Source: Adiantum capillus-veneris (lineage: Eukaryota > Streptophyta > Polypodiopsida > Polypodiales > Pteridaceae). From it: a DNA stretch of 64,000 nt. Position 1 is the stretch's first letter, and every line of letters starts with the position of its first letter. Positions 21,789 to 35,212 of this stretch are shown here, in pieces. The notes beneath the pieces were generated by a model. It worked only from the letters and a program-made list of their open reading frames with translations. It did no database searches and was not told the DNA's origin. The stretch lies in contig CM043945.1 in NCBI GenBank assembly GCA_014529385.2, positions 4,250,312-4,314,311 of the forward strand, written 5' to 3'. The position numbers and the translations under genes were made by a program.

Positions 21789-23108
21789 ACAGTTCGCAGG
21801 GCCATGGATTTCACTATTGTTATATGCTGATGATATTGTGTTGATCTCCGACTCTCCGGAGGGGATGCAACGTCACTTGGATGCTTTGCATAGTTCAACC
21901 CAGGAAAGCGATTTGTCCGTCAACCTTGGTAAAACCAAGGTCATGGTATTTAATACCACCCCACAGTGGATCAGGAGGTCAGCGCCCGCCTTCACATACG
22001 ACAAGGAGGGTGGAGTATACAGATGCTCACACTTACCTTGGAGTGGTTTTTAGTGGGCCAGCAATATCATTGAGGAGGGTAGCAGAGACTAGATTGACCA
22101 GAGCCCATGCAGCATTGGGTAGATTGGAAAGGATGTGTTTACAGGTTCAGTTTCACGATCCTCGATCCTCGGACGAAGCTTTGGATCTTTGACACTTTGG
22201 TGGCTTCTGCATTGCTTTATGGAGCTGAGATTTGGGGACCTTCACTGGATCATCATGGGAGGACAGGCTGCAAAGATGGATGGGGGGACATGGAGAAGCC
22301 TCTAGTCTCTCTGATCTCGCGGCTCATTAGAGCCAAGGCTTCAGTACCACGTGCTATTGTACGAGCAGAGCTAGTTGCCCCCCCACTGGTAGTTGTGGCG
22401 CTCACCAGATCTATCTCCTTCATACACCACACGTGGGAACTTCCCAGAGACAGATATGCACGCCTTGCACTTGAGTCCTCTCGACAGTTAGCCATGCAGG
22501 GAGATACAACATGCTGGTATGGGGAGATGACATCATGTTTCGGGCGCATAGGTTCAGCATAGACAGATTGTCTCCCTTCTAGTACTCACTGGATGCGCCC
22601 TCTCTGACTCTTACACAGTCCGAGATCACCCAGGCGCATTCGCCAGGACTTGACTCAGCTAGACACCAAAAGTACATGGATACAGCCAGCACAGGAGCCG
22701 GGCACGAAGATGGCTTTCTACAAAGAGCCTCTCCTCCAGCTTACGGAGGATGGTTTTGTCACGAGGCCCAGATACATGGACACCCACTTGTCTCATGGGA
22801 TACAATGTGTTATTGGCCAGATACGCACATCTTCACACCAGCTGCGGATCGAGACCAGGAGATTCAACGGAGTACCAACAGAGGCTAGGACATGCCCCTT
22901 GTGTGACATCGAGCTTGAGACAGATTTGCACTACACATGCCAATGCCCTGTCTACTACGAGATACGAGGCCGCTTCCATTGCTTGTTCAGAGAGGGCTTT
23001 GGACCATTCTCTAGAGTCGTGTCGTACGAGGATCAGAGATGCCTGGGTTTGTTTTTGCTCGAGCTGCGCAAACACAGAGAGAACCTGATGAGAGGAGAGG
23101 CTAGCTAG
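21789..23108 (+). pseudogene. LINE ORF2 reverse transcriptase C-terminal half and zinc finger
   Basis: Resumes with FAGPWISLLLYADDIVLIS (motif C, YADD), then LHSSTQESDLSVNLGKTKVM (the usual LNxxKT region), and after small frameshifts TYLGVVFSG, SALLYGAEIWG and the tail region LRIETRRFNGVP. A CPLCDIE-x(n)-H-x4-CQCP finger follows (around 22895-22950). Stops at 22051, 22190, 22560 and 23106 show decay. Same LINE as 10400-13307. Confidence 0.85.
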
Positions 23109-23393
23109 TCTCAGAGACAGATCACAGACTTCTTTAGAGCTCCCACTGGACACCCGAAGGAGTTACTACCATAGCAGAGCTCGTCACTTTACACCAGAGG
23201 CATACTGATCAACCGAGCAACTGAGATGGGGAGATCTAGACGCCCACGACTGCGAAGGACTACACAGCATCGACGGAGGCTGCATCAGAGGATTCGGGTC
23301 ACTTTGGCTCGACATGCACGATGCCCGGTCAGACTACTTACCATGGAGGAGATTGATGAGATCCGCCAGCAACCAATGCTGGATCTCCTGTGA
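23109..23393 (+). pseudogene. LINE ORF2 C-terminal tail with PIP-box-like motif
   Basis: The frame of 23108 continues beyond TAG: SQRQITDFFRAP, another TAG, then a basic segment beginning MGRSRRPRLRR at 23226 and ending LTMEEIDEIRQQPMLDLL with TGA at 23391. The in-frame continuation suggests the intact protein had this tail. QRQITDFF matches the PCNA-interacting QxxIxxFF consensus. Confidence 0.5.
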
Positions 23394-24733
<1,340 letters not shown>

Positions 24734-25019
24734 GCATGCTTGCACCTTGATCTTCACATTTGTCGGCAAAATGGTCTCACCACCATGCATCTTCGCCATT
24801 CATCAAGTGGCAATAGGTGTTGAGGGGTTCTTCTCTCTTTGCACGAGCTCTCATTTTCAGGCTCTTTTTTATTGTTTGCTGGTTTCTTTCTTGGTGCACG
24901 ATGTCGTATACATATTATGGTTACTTTTATATATGTGAGACACATTGGTGATCACCACTGGCATGTCTCATCTCACCTATAATCCAAGGTACGCCAAACT
25001 AAATTGCAAAGCTATTTTG

Positions 25020-26153
25020 AGACCTGAAAATGTGTTTGCGTCATTACCTCCGGAATGACAAGGAGAACATTTTCTTACTCTGCCGTGAAGTCAATTGGGT
25101 GACCGGTTGGGAGATTTCTAGGCGGCAACCCCGAAATGGGAAAATGCTTGTAAATGCGCCAAGTGGCACATTCTGGTGCACTTTCCTCATGCAAGAGAAG
25201 GTGGCGCTGAATTTTAAGCAAGGAGAGGCTCATTTTCAGATTTTGTCACAGGTTAAGAGCTATGGAGTGCTTGCTTTCCCTCCTATGTACAGTGCGGTGC
25301 CAGGAGTGATGCCCTGCACGCTACGCGCTACCCTCTCTCTCCCCTATGGCAGTATGTTATGCCCCTCTAGTGGGCTTTTCAATTGACCAATGTACAGTTG
25401 TGTGGGTTCATGCGCGATTGCCGAGGTAAGAGCCTCTTGCACAGGTACTGGATTAGCTAGCGGCTAATCCCCCGCAGGTACAGGTGAATTCGGAGAGGTT
25501 TCACGCCAGAAATCTCGTGCGATTCAAAGGGCAAGTAGCCCTACAGGTGCGGGAGCTCGAGGACTTGCTGCGGATGCGACCGGCACACAAAACGGAGCCC
25601 GAAACAGTAAATTACAGCCTGCTGTGTATTTTTGCAGGTTTAGGTTTTGGCCCTAAACGGACCCTAATACCCCCAGGAGGTCCGGGGACGCGAGGGGACT
25701 GTTGTACAGGTGATCTGGCGCATTTTCGGGGCTGAAAACAGAGAATTCAGCGTGCTGCAGATTCTCGCCAGGTTTTGCAAAGCGCCCGTATGCGTCGGGA
25801 AGGTCAGTCAATGCATGGGAATACTGACTGTGAAGGGTTCTAGTACAGTTATGTTGCCGAAATCAGGCCAGAACAGTCAAAATTCAGCCAAGGTTGTGCG
25901 AGGCAGCTTGGAAAGAACCACAGCGTATATTCCCTCTTTTGAACAATAAAGAAATACCGAAAGGGGCGCCTAAGTTAGGAGCCAATCTGGTGTCGGTCTA
26001 CTCATACAGGTGCAATCTAGCAGCCTGTATCCCTCTCCTCTTTGTTGTGTCTTGAAAGTACAGGTAAAGTGGGCGACAAATTAAATGGGTGAAAACAAAT
26101 AAGGTTTAAGTCTAGAGTCTACCGCCCTTTTTGGATTGAACAGGCCGATTTCA
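25020..26153 (+). repeat. Truncated 5' LTR of element B
   Basis: Aligns with 30723-31841 from its first base and ends TTTCA directly before the PBS. Holds an open frame of 118 codons (25030-25386) and the conserved 79-codon frame (25710-25949), whose TAA overlaps AATAAA at 25945-25950. The missing first part normally begins TGTCACC. Confidence 0.88.
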
Positions 26154-26169
26154 TGGTTCCATCGACGGG
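26154..26169 (+). other. Primer binding site of element B
   Basis: TGGTTCCATCGACGGG directly after the 5' LTR, identical to element A. Confidence 0.75.
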
Positions 26170-26260
26170 ATTAAATCACTTTTTCCCATAGAAGTGAGCC
26201 TTGGTTAGGTTGGGCTTGAAGACACAGGGGATCATAGACGAGACACAAGAAATTGCAATT

Positions 26261-27693
26261 ATGGCTGACAAACCAGATGATGTGACTGAAGAGGTTTCCT
26301 CTTCACAGGGTAAACAAACACTTGAAGTGGGTGAGTCTTCAAGACCACCACAGACAAATGATGATATATTCAGGACCCAGTTGGCTACTACTGTGGCTAT
26401 GTTCACACAAGTAATGCAGAACCCGAGGTTTTTAGCCTTTCTGCAACCTCCTGTTCCGTCTCAGCAAGTTGGGTCAGCAAGTTGGGTCAGTGGATCATAT
26501 TCAAAAGCCTGTTAAGGCTCGAGCACAAGTGACTCATATTGCACAGTCAATGGAAACACATGTACACTTGACGGAGAACATGCAGTCTCCACAACCTGTG
26601 CCTAAGGTGCAGGAACAGATGGCTGAGATGCCAGTCTCTCAAGCTGTACCAATTCAGCCAGCCACTTTTCAACAGCCGATAGCTGGTTCTAATGGGCAGG
26701 GAAGCAACCTACAGGCTATGCAACAAGTCTTCCCACCACCTTCACTACACCCTGGCTATTTTGGAGGTGGATCGGTATTCCAGAGCATGGCTGGTCATGC
26801 ACCTGGAAATCAGTTTTACACGCCAGGAACAGTGTTTGGGGGTGCTCAAACGATGATGCCTAACCCCATGTACAGTGTCATGGGTATGCAACCAAGGTTT
26901 CAGAGCACTCAGGGCCAATTTGAGATGCCACAAGCAAATTTTGGTATGGCTGGAATTACAAATCAGCAGCCAAATATGGCATTTCCAAGTGAAGTTAATA
27001 GCGGCCAAGGAACACAGATGAACCCTAAAAGTATTCCCATGTTTCAGTCACTTCCATATGACAATTTAACGCCGCTGGAGAGGCCAACTCCGTACAAAGA
27101 AGGTGGCAAAGGTGTCTTTCACAACCTTTACAGGGTTTGATGACAGGAAGAAGGCTCTCTCATTCCTCCAGCAGTTTGACAAGGCCTATGCAGGGGGAAA
27201 CTTTACAGAGGCTTCAAAGGTCCGCAAGGCAGCCACTTTCTTGACAGGGAATGCGGGACAATGGTGGAAAACTTTATTGCTGCAAGGGCAAGCTCCGTCC
27301 ACATGGATTTACTTCAAGCAGATTTTTGCAGCAACATGGTTATCTGATGACTTTGAAGCAGATGTCATGACAGAATGGCACCAGCTTAATGCTGCCACTT
27401 GCAAGAATCTGGATGACTACAATCGGATGTTTTGGAAAGCTCTACCTCCAGTAACTTCCTATAGGTTTGTGCCATTGACAGAACAGATTGAAAAATACTG
27501 TTGTGGCCTACCCAAAGGAGTGAGAAAATACTGCACGAAGACCAAAGTCACTACTTTGACCCAGCTCATCGAAGTAGCAAACACTGGCAATGGTTTGCTC
27601 AAGGGAGAAGATTGTGAATTCAATACTGGCGTCAAGGAAGGATAAGCCAAGAAAAATTCAGCGAAGAAGTATGTTCCCAAGGAGGCTCCGAAA
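26261..27693 (+). pseudogene. Gag of element B
   Basis: Begins MADKPDDVTEEVSSSQ. A 14-bp tandem duplication near 26460-26490 (cagcaagttgggt repeated) shifts the frame; it continues through a Gln/Pro/Met-rich region and, after another shift near 27100, enters the gag core (FLTGNAGQWWKTLLLQG, STWIYFKQIFAATW). The stop at 27643-27645 falls just before the basic nucleocapsid segment. Confidence 0.8.
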
Positions 27694-29097
27694 GTGACTC
27701 AGGAGCCAACCAACGTAGGGAAAGACAAAGCTACCGCTGAATCAGAAAAGGGACCAACGAAGAAATGGAAAAGACGTTTTCCTCGCAAGTCGGAAGAGCA
27801 AAAGAAGGTCCTGAGGTCAAAGAACAAATACTTCATCTGTGAGCAGCCTGGCCACATTGCTTACAATTGGCCTACAAAGAAAAGGCCAGCTGATTCTGAA
27901 GACAAGGAGCACAAGAAAGGAAAGAAGCCCATTGCTGGTCTAGTGCCAGATATGGTGGGCGACAAGCCAAATTCAGATGCAAGTGAGCTTTGCAGAGCAT
28001 GGGGAAAGGTCAAGGATCAAATAGTGCTTATCTTCTTTGATCCAGGGGCCAAAGCCAACTTCATTTCCCCAGAATTGGGTTCAAAGTTGGGAATCAGAAC
28101 TGAAGAGATGGGGTATACAGCAGAGGCAGGTTTGGCATGTCCTGGCAATACAGAGGTCGTGACACCCATCATCGGAAAGTTGTGCCTACATATCCAGTCC
28201 TATGTAGATGCTAAAGAATTTTACATCATGCCACTGGACGGATGTGATGTGTTGTTAGGTATTCCTTGGTTATTTCGTGTACAGGGAATCATGGATGTCT
28301 ACAACAAAAAGATCATTGTACAGAGCAGGGGAAAGACTCACATCCTGGATGTAAAGCTTAAAGGGGAGTCTATTCCCACTGTATCAGCTTCTGGTATTAC
28401 TTCTGTAATGAAAAAGCATCTTTCTGCGTACTTGGTTTTTGCACGTGAAGTGTCAGATTGTGATGAATCAAATTTATCTGTGCTAGATAAAGAAAGGTCA
28501 ATGTTTTTACAACAATACAGTGACTGTTTTTCCGATTCATTACCGTCTCAATTACTGCCAGAGAGACCCGAGGACCATGCGATAGATTTGGTGCCAAGCA
28601 GTAGCCCACCAAATAAGCCTCCGTACAGGGTTAGTGCGGCTCAGCAGAAAGAGATAATGGACCAAGTACAGGAGCTGTTAGAAAAGGGGCAACCACTACC
28701 TATTCCAGATAAACCATGGGAAAGTATTTCTATGGATTTTATCTTTGATCTTCCCAGAATGCAGACAAGAAACGATGGTATTTGGACTATTATTTGTAGA
28801 TTCAGCAAACAGGCTCATTTTATTCCTGTCAGGAAGAAAATAAAACCAGATCAGATGGCACGCTTGTTTATGAGCAATATTTTCAAGTATCATGGCATGC
28901 CACAGTCGATTGTTAGCGACCGTGATCCACGCATGACAAGTTTATTCTGGAGAGGCTTGTTTGAAAATATGGGCACCACGCTCAAATTCTCTTCGTCATT
29001 TCATCCTCAAACAGATGGGAAGTCAGAAGAGGCAAATTCTACTGTCCTAGATCTGCTGAAGTGCTATGTGTCAGGGCATAAAGGAAAGTGGGAGTAG
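27694..29097 (+). pseudogene. Element B nucleocapsid-protease fused in frame to integrase core
   Basis: 467 codons. A basic nucleocapsid region is followed by YFICEQPGHIAYNW, a knuckle that has lost its first and last Cys. The protease has VLIFFDPGAKANFIS and DGCDVLLGIPWL. After QVQELLEKG the sequence jumps to QPLPIPDKPW and the integrase core (SISMDFIFDLP, HGMPQSIVSDRDP, QTDGKSEEANS). The joint is at about 28689 and keeps the frame. Everything from RT motif 1 through RNase H to the integrase zinc domain is absent compared with element A. The TAG at 29095 corresponds to a Gln codon in A. Confidence 0.85.
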
Positions 29098-29811
29098 TAT
29101 TTGCCATTGGTGGAGTATGCATACAATAATACAGTGCATTCATCAACTGGCAAGGCACCCTTTGAGATAGTTGAAGGTGGCAAGAAAGTTCCTCCAATAC
29201 TGCATACAAAGGACAAGATATTTGAAGCAGATAAATATGTTCAGGACATGGATGAAATGTACAAGAAGGTCAAAGTGGCCTTAGAAAAGACTCAGGCAAA
29301 GCAAAAGAAAGCAGCTGATTGTCACCGTCGTGAAGTAGTATATTCACTTGGTGATTGGGTGCTTCTACACTTTGAAAAGGCAAGGTTAAAGAAGATGAAG
29401 GGCAAGGAAAGACTGTTTCCAAAGCTCAGCATGCATTACTATGGGCCTTTTCAAGTGTGCGACATAATCAGTGATGTTGCATATAGGCTGAAATTGCCTG
29501 ACAGTTGGAAGATTCACAATGCGTTTCATGTGAGTCTTCTCAAGCCCTATGTGGGTGATGTGCCAGAGGATATGCCAGCTGAAGATCAGCCGGAAGTCGA
29601 GGAACTTGACGAGATCTTGGTCCCGGAACAGATTTTGGCACATAAAGAAAGAAAAGTGAAAGGCAAGGTTGCTAGGCGTTACTTGGTAAAGTTCAGAAAC
29701 TATCCACCAATGGATGCTAAGTGGATGGAAGAAGGTGAACTTGCAGAGTCACCAACTATGTTATCACTTTACATTGAAGCCTTCGATTTGCAACCTACCT
29801 TGACCCCTTGA
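29098..29811 (+). pseudogene. Element B integrase C-terminus and chromodomain-like tail
   Basis: Same frame as the previous entry after one TAG. Begins YLPLVEYAYNNTVHSSTGKA and includes GPFQVCDIISDVAYRLKLP, HVSLLKPYVGD and YLVKFRNYPPMDAKWMEEGE, ending at TGA 29809-29811. Very close to element A. Confidence 0.88.
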
Positions 29812-30366
29812 GTTTCAAAGCTACATGGATTGCCAGTGTGACAATGGCTTTTGAAACAAATGATGTACATGGTATTTAAAGTGAGCTCAAATGAATACCT
29901 GTTACATGAATGTTAGAGCTGTATAGATTGTCAGTTTGGCAATTTCTCTTATGGAATGTCCAAAAGTTTGGTTAGTGCTATAGAAGTGAGTATTTCTTGT
30001 CAGTTTGTCAAGGATACAATAATTGCTTCGATTAAAGGGTACATGTGTAACTGCATTCTTAATCTGTCGGTTTGCGTATGCTCGAAAGTGTTACCGGGCC
30101 CAACGTGTACTATAAGACAGTGGCAAAATGTGTGGCTATCATTTTGTGATTGGAAAGCTAGTGACTCAAAGCAATGGCAGAGTGCGAAGCTACCACTATG
30201 TCATTGGGACAGGGTTCACACTCAGGCAATACATGTGTCGACGAGGTGTTGAATACACCAGGGTTGACAATGAGCATGTATGTGTCGTACATGTGTCGAC
30301 AGGTGTTGAATCAGTGTTGACTGTGAGCATGTACGACATAGATGCAAACGAGGACGTTTGAGATTT

Positions 30367-30379
30367 CAAGAGGGGGGTA
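30367..30379 (+). other. Polypurine tract of element B
   Basis: CAAGAGGGGGGTA immediately before the 3' LTR. 29812-30366 is the same non-coding spacer as in element A. Confidence 0.85.
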
Positions 30380-31841
30380 TGTCACCAGCGTGTGACTACT
30401 ATCTATCCTTTTTGTTGATTTCTTTCTTATTATTTATTTACTTTCACTTTTTGGAAACACCCCTCGGGAAATCTAACTGCCCTACATTGCATAGCTAGTG
30501 TGGAGCTGTCCAGAGGGAGTCCAGGCCTGAGGGCAAGAGAGCACTAAGGTTGGACAAGGACTATGGTTAGCCAAAGTGGGGTCATTGACTAGCCAAAGTG
30601 GAATCCTTTGCTACAGAGACTACATTTCAGTTCTCGATGTGGCTGCAATGTACAAAGGGGGTCGGATGACCTAGAAAGATACAATGGCAACATCTCCTAA
30701 AATTTAGGGAACTGCTATTTTAGGACCTGAAAATGTGTTTGCGTCATTACCTCCGGAATGACAAGGAGAACATTTTCTTACTCTGCCGTGAAGTCAACTG
30801 GGCGACCGGTTGGGAGATTTTTAGGCGGCAACCCCGAAACGGGAAAATGCTTGTAAATGCGCCAAGTGGCACATTCTGGTGCACTTTCCTCATGCAAGAG
30901 AAGGTGGCGCTGAATTTTAAGCTAGGAGAGGCTCATTTTCAGATTAACAGCTATGGAGTGCTTGCTTTCCCTCCTATGTACAGTGCGGTGCCAGGAGTGA
31001 TGCCCTGCACGCTACGCACTGCCCTCTCTCTCCCCTATGGCAGTATGTTATGCCCCTCTAGTGGGCTTTTCAATTGACCAATGTACAGTTGTGTGGGTTC
31101 ATGCGCGATTGCCGAGGCAAGAGCCTCTTGCACAGGTACTGGATTAGCTAGCGGCTAATCCCCCGCAGATACAGGTGAATTCGGAGAGGTTTCACGCCAG
31201 AAATCTCGTCCGATTCAAAGGGCAAGTAGTAGCCCTACAAGTGCGGGAGCTTGAGGAATTGCAACGGATGCGACCGGCACGCGAAACGGAGCCCGAAACA
31301 GTAAATTACAGCCTGCTGTGTATTTTTGCAGGTTTAGGGTTTTGGCCCTAAACGGACCCTAATACCCCCACGAGGTCCGGGGACGCGAGGGGACCGTTGT
31401 ACAAGTGATCAGGCGCATTTCCGGGGCTGAAAACAGAGAATTCAGCGTGCTGCAGATTCTCGCCAGGTTTTGCAAAGCGCCCGTATGCGTCGGGAAGGTC
31501 AGTCAATGCGTGGGAATACTGACTATGAAGGGTTCTAGTACAGTTATGCTGCCGAAATCAGGCCAGAACAATCAAAATTCAGCCAAGGTTGTGCGAGGCA
31601 GCTTGGAAAGAACCACAGCGTATATTCCCTCTTTTGAACAATAAAGAAATACCGAAAGGGGCGCCTAAGTTAGGAGCCAATCTGGTGTCGGTCTACTCAT
31701 ACAGGTGCAATCTAGCAGCCTGTATCCCTCTCCCCTTTGTTGTGTCTTGAAAGTACAGCTAAAGTGGGCGACAAATTAAATGGGTGAAAACAAATAAGGT
31801 TTAAGTCTACCGCCCTTTTTGGATTGAACAGGCCGGTTTCA
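30380..31841 (+). repeat. 3' LTR of element B
   Basis: TGTCACCAGCG...GGTTTCA, 1,462 bp. Contains a 114-codon frame (30733-31077) and a 79-codon frame (31405-31644) matching those in the other LTR copies; AATAAA lies at 31640-31645. It is followed immediately by copia gag sequence. Confidence 0.9.
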
Positions 31842-32867
31842 TTTGCTGCTGAAGACAGATTGGATAGGGACAATTACCATATGTAGGCTTATATGATACA
31901 ACATGTACTTGTGTCAAAGGGAGTTTGGAACATTGTGTAGGGCATTGATGTACGTCCTCGTACTGTGGATGCAGGCGATGTTGAGGATGCTCCAGGTTTT
32001 GCTGCCAGGGTTGCTGCTGTCAGAGTTGTTTTGTCTATGGTTGAGCAGGATCGTTGGGATGTAAGAGATGCACAGGCTCATGCATTGATTGCATTGTCTG
32101 TGAAGCACACTATCACTCCTCACATCCCTTCAACAAAATCTGCAAAGCAGGCTTGGGATATTCTAGGAGGTCTTTATGCAAGCCGCAATGAGGCTAAAAT
32201 TGCTTTGCTGCGTAAAGAGCTGGAATCAAATATTATGCATGAGGAAGATGAAATGGACACTTTTCTTGCTAGTGTCAAGGATGTTAATGAGTAGCTAATT
32301 TCTCCAGGAGAAGTCATTTTTGACAGTTCACTTGTACAGATTGTTCTTGATACTTTCCCAGATTCTTACCAGACTTTTCCTAGTACTTGGAGACCTATGA
32401 CCCAAGGAAATCCTGACGTTGTCAAGTTTGATGCATTATGCGCATTGCTGTTGCAAGAGTACTTTCCATACAAAACAGGTTTAGGTAGCATGCAATTAAA
32501 CAGTCTTTTATTGCAGCTCAAAGAAAAGGTGGGAACATCAATGTAACCACTTTTAATGGTTTTGCTGCGTGTGGCAAAACTTTTGTTCCTAATACTTCTG
32601 CTAACAGGACTTCGTCTGGCAATTCTGGTGATAAGGGCAAAAAGAAGATGCGTTGCCATTACTGTAAAGCTAATGGTCACTTGATCAAGTAGTGTCCGAA
32701 ATTGAAAGCAAAAGATGCTACGAAGAAAGAGGCTAGATCCACTACAAGGTCCAATACAAGTGCAACGACTGTGAGTCTTTTGTCAAAGAAGATTGTGATG
32801 TTGATGTTGATGCGAGTGGGCATTTAGTGCTGAGGGAACTTATGATCCTATTGTCCATGATGCATGT
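31842..32867 (+). pseudogene. Copia gag with CCHC knuckle
   Basis: Opens EDRLDRDNYHM, then a TAG where Trp is usual, AYMIQHVLVSKGVWNIV, a second TAG, and the UBN2-like core ALIALSVKHTITPHIP and AKQAWDILGGLYAS (31965-32294). After more stops a CHYCKANGHLIK-stop-C knuckle appears at about 32651-32695, with a TAG inside its last spacer. Confidence 0.75.
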
Positions 32868-33443
32868 ATGTCAGTTGCTGTAGATTCACATGTGTGGTAT
32901 TTTGACAGTGGTGCTACAAAGCACATTACCTCACATCGTGATTTCTTTACCTCTATTGAGTCTTTCCCTCATGGAAATACGGTGACTTGTGACAACAATG
33001 CCTCTTATCATGTTCAAGGAGTTGGAAATATTGTGCTTACTGCTACAAATGGCAGTTCTTTCACTCTTGTTGATGCATTGTATGTACCTGGGATAAAAAA
33101 GAACCTTTTGTCTGTATCTGCACTTGCTAGACTTGGTCTCATAGTCAAATTTATGGATGACAGATGTACAATTCATGATCTCAGTTTTGGTGATGAAATT
33201 GTTCCATCTAGCGTTTTGTGTCCTGGGCTGTATAAGCTCACTTTGAATGACAAGTGTGGACAAAGTTTTGCAAATGCAGTTGCAAATTCAAGGGCTGTTT
33301 CAAATGCAAAACTGTGGCATGCACGTTTTGGGCATCTAAATTTTGTCAGTTTGTTGCGCTTGCAGAAATTTCATATGGTTGCTTCTTTGCCGCCGCTTGA
33401 AGCACATGTCAAACATGTTTGTGAAGACTATATTTTTGGGTAA
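32868..33443 (+). pseudogene. Copia protease and GAG-pre-integrase region
   Basis: VWYFDSGATKHITSHRDFF carries the D-S-G-A aspartic protease signature, followed by VDALYVPGIKKNLLSVSALA and the pre-integrase motif LWHARFGHLNFVSLLRL. The frame ends at 33441-33443 within the integrase zinc domain (HVCEDYIFG, where a CxxC would be expected). Confidence 0.85.
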
Positions 33444-33780
33444 AATGCAACGCGCTAAGTTTCCAAAGGATGGGTCAGTTCGTGCTACATGTAGATTGCA
33501 GCTTGTGCATAGTGATGTTTGTGGGCCTATGCAAACTCCATCCTTGGGAAATTACTTGTACTTCATGACTCTCATTGATGACTACTCCACGCATGCACGG
33601 GTATATCCGTTGAAAGATAAGTCCGAAGTGTTTATGTGCTTCAAGCAATTTCTTGCTATGGCTGAAAATGTCTCAAAAAGTACTATGGGCACCCCTCGTT
33701 CCGATCGAGGGGAGAGTATATGTCTCATGAATTTAATGCATTTCTGGCTAGTCGTGGGATAAAACACCAAAAGACGGATG
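33436..33780 (+). pseudogene. Copia integrase core, truncated
   Basis: LVHSDVCGPMQTPSLGN carries the first catalytic Asp, followed by YFMTLIDDYSTHARVYPLK. Then SDRGESI (degenerate second Asp region), and in the overlapping frame FNAFLASRGIKHQ, where the sequence leaves integrase. The third catalytic Glu and the C-terminal domain are gone. Confidence 0.8.
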
Positions 33781-34600
33781 GTGAGGTTGATCGCCATAAG
33801 GCTCGACTTGTTGCAAAAGGCCATGCGCAGCAAAACGGCATAGATTATGAAGAAACTTTTTCTCCCACTTGTCGTATGACTACTGTTTGTTTTCTATGTG
33901 CATTGGCAGCTCATTTTGACTGGGATGTACATCAATCCGATGTTGTTACTGCTTTCTTGAATGGGGACATTTTTAAGGAAGTCTATGTAACGCAACGCCC
34001 TCGCGGTTTTGTCAAAAAAGGACAAGAGGACAAAGTGTGCAAATGTAAGAAGGCCTTGTATGGTTTGAAGCAATATCCTCATTCTTGGTATGAGAAAGCT
34101 GACACTCCTTTGGTCAAACGAGGCTTTTAACAGTCCAATAGAAAGCACATTGTATGTCAAGCGTGAGGGCGATGTATTTCTCATTGTTGTTCTTTATGTG
34201 GATGATTTACTGATCACTGGTCCCAATGAGACACATATTCCTGAATTTAAGGTTGATTTTAATGCTACTTTCAAGCTGAAATATTTGGGGCTGTTGCATC
34301 ATTACTTGGGCATACAATTTAAGAAGTGTGATGGTGATATTACCTTGTGTCAGAAAAGTTACATAGAGACATTGCTATGTAAGTTTGGACTTGAGGATTG
34401 CAAACTTATTGCCACTCCCATGGAAACAGGTTTGAAGTTGAGTCTGCATGATGCTGGTGATCCTGCTGATATCACTCTTTACCAAACTGCTGCTAGCTGC
34501 CTCATTTATGAATGGAACACGAGGCCAAATATTCAGTTTGCAATCTCACAGGTCAGCAAATTTATGCATAGCCCAGGGTCTAAGCATTGACAGGAAGTTA
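33781..34600 (+). pseudogene. Copia reverse transcriptase, N-terminus deleted
   Basis: Starts DRHKARLVAKGHAQQNGID and continues FSPTCRMTTV, DWDVHQSDVVTAFLNGD and CKCKKALYGLKQYPHSWY. After a shift near 34125 it shows VVLYVDDLLITG (catalytic YVDD) and LKYLGLLHHYLGIQF. The early RT segment before the RHKARLVAKG motif is missing because of the junction with integrase. Confidence 0.87.
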
Positions 34601-35135
34601 AGAGGATTTTTCGCTACTTGAGTGACACTTTGCATCTTGGCTTGTTTTATCACAAGGGGGGATCATTGTCACGAAATTTACATGCTTTTTCGGACTCAGA
34701 TTGGGTTGGTTGTTATGACACGCGAGTGTACACAAGTGATTTTTGTTTCATGCTTGGCAGTTCATGTATTTCATGGTTGAGCAAGAAGCAACCTATTGTG
34801 GCCACTTTCAGTTGTGAGGCTAAGTACAGGACAGTCTTGATAGCTACCATTGAGTGTGTATGGCTCAGATACCTTATGGCTGATTTGGGTGTTGGACAAG
34901 ACATTGTCAACATCATCTACACTGACCGTCAGAGCGCATTGACAGTTGCGAGCCAGTTTTTCATGCTCGCACAAAGCACATTGAGATGAATTACCAGAGG
35001 CTCTCAGCAGGAGAGATCAGCTTGGCTTATGTACCAACACAGGACAACCTTGCAGATCTTTTCACAAAGGCATTGTCTCGTGAGAAGTTCGAAGCTTTCC
35101 GCAAAGCTTTGGACTTGCTCCCCTTTGTGGAATGA
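34601..35135 (+). pseudogene. Copia RNase H
   Basis: LHAFSDSDWVGCYDTR, SSCISWLSKKQPIVATFS and YTDRQSALTVAS are the standard motifs. After a shift near 34970 the tail reads HIEMNYQRLSAG, YVPTQDNLADLFTKAL and KALDLLPFVE, then TGA at 35133. Confidence 0.85.
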
Positions 35136-35212
35136 TCCTGTTCTCATGGCATGGCCTTTCCCTTTACTCTTCGTGCCAACCCTCATTCACCACATCACTC
35201 CCAAGGGGAATT

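Larger units (their letters stand above)
25020..31841 (+). mobile_element. Ty3/gypsy element B, internally deleted sibling of A
   Basis: Same LTR, PBS, PPT, gag and integrase as element A, on the opposite strand. The 5' LTR lacks its first ~343 bp (starts at 25020). RT and RNase H are missing entirely: protease joins integrase in frame near 28689. Past that point only one nonsense codon (29095) interrupts the frame up to 29811. The 3' LTR is 30380-31841. There is no left target duplication because the left end is truncated. Confidence 0.9.
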
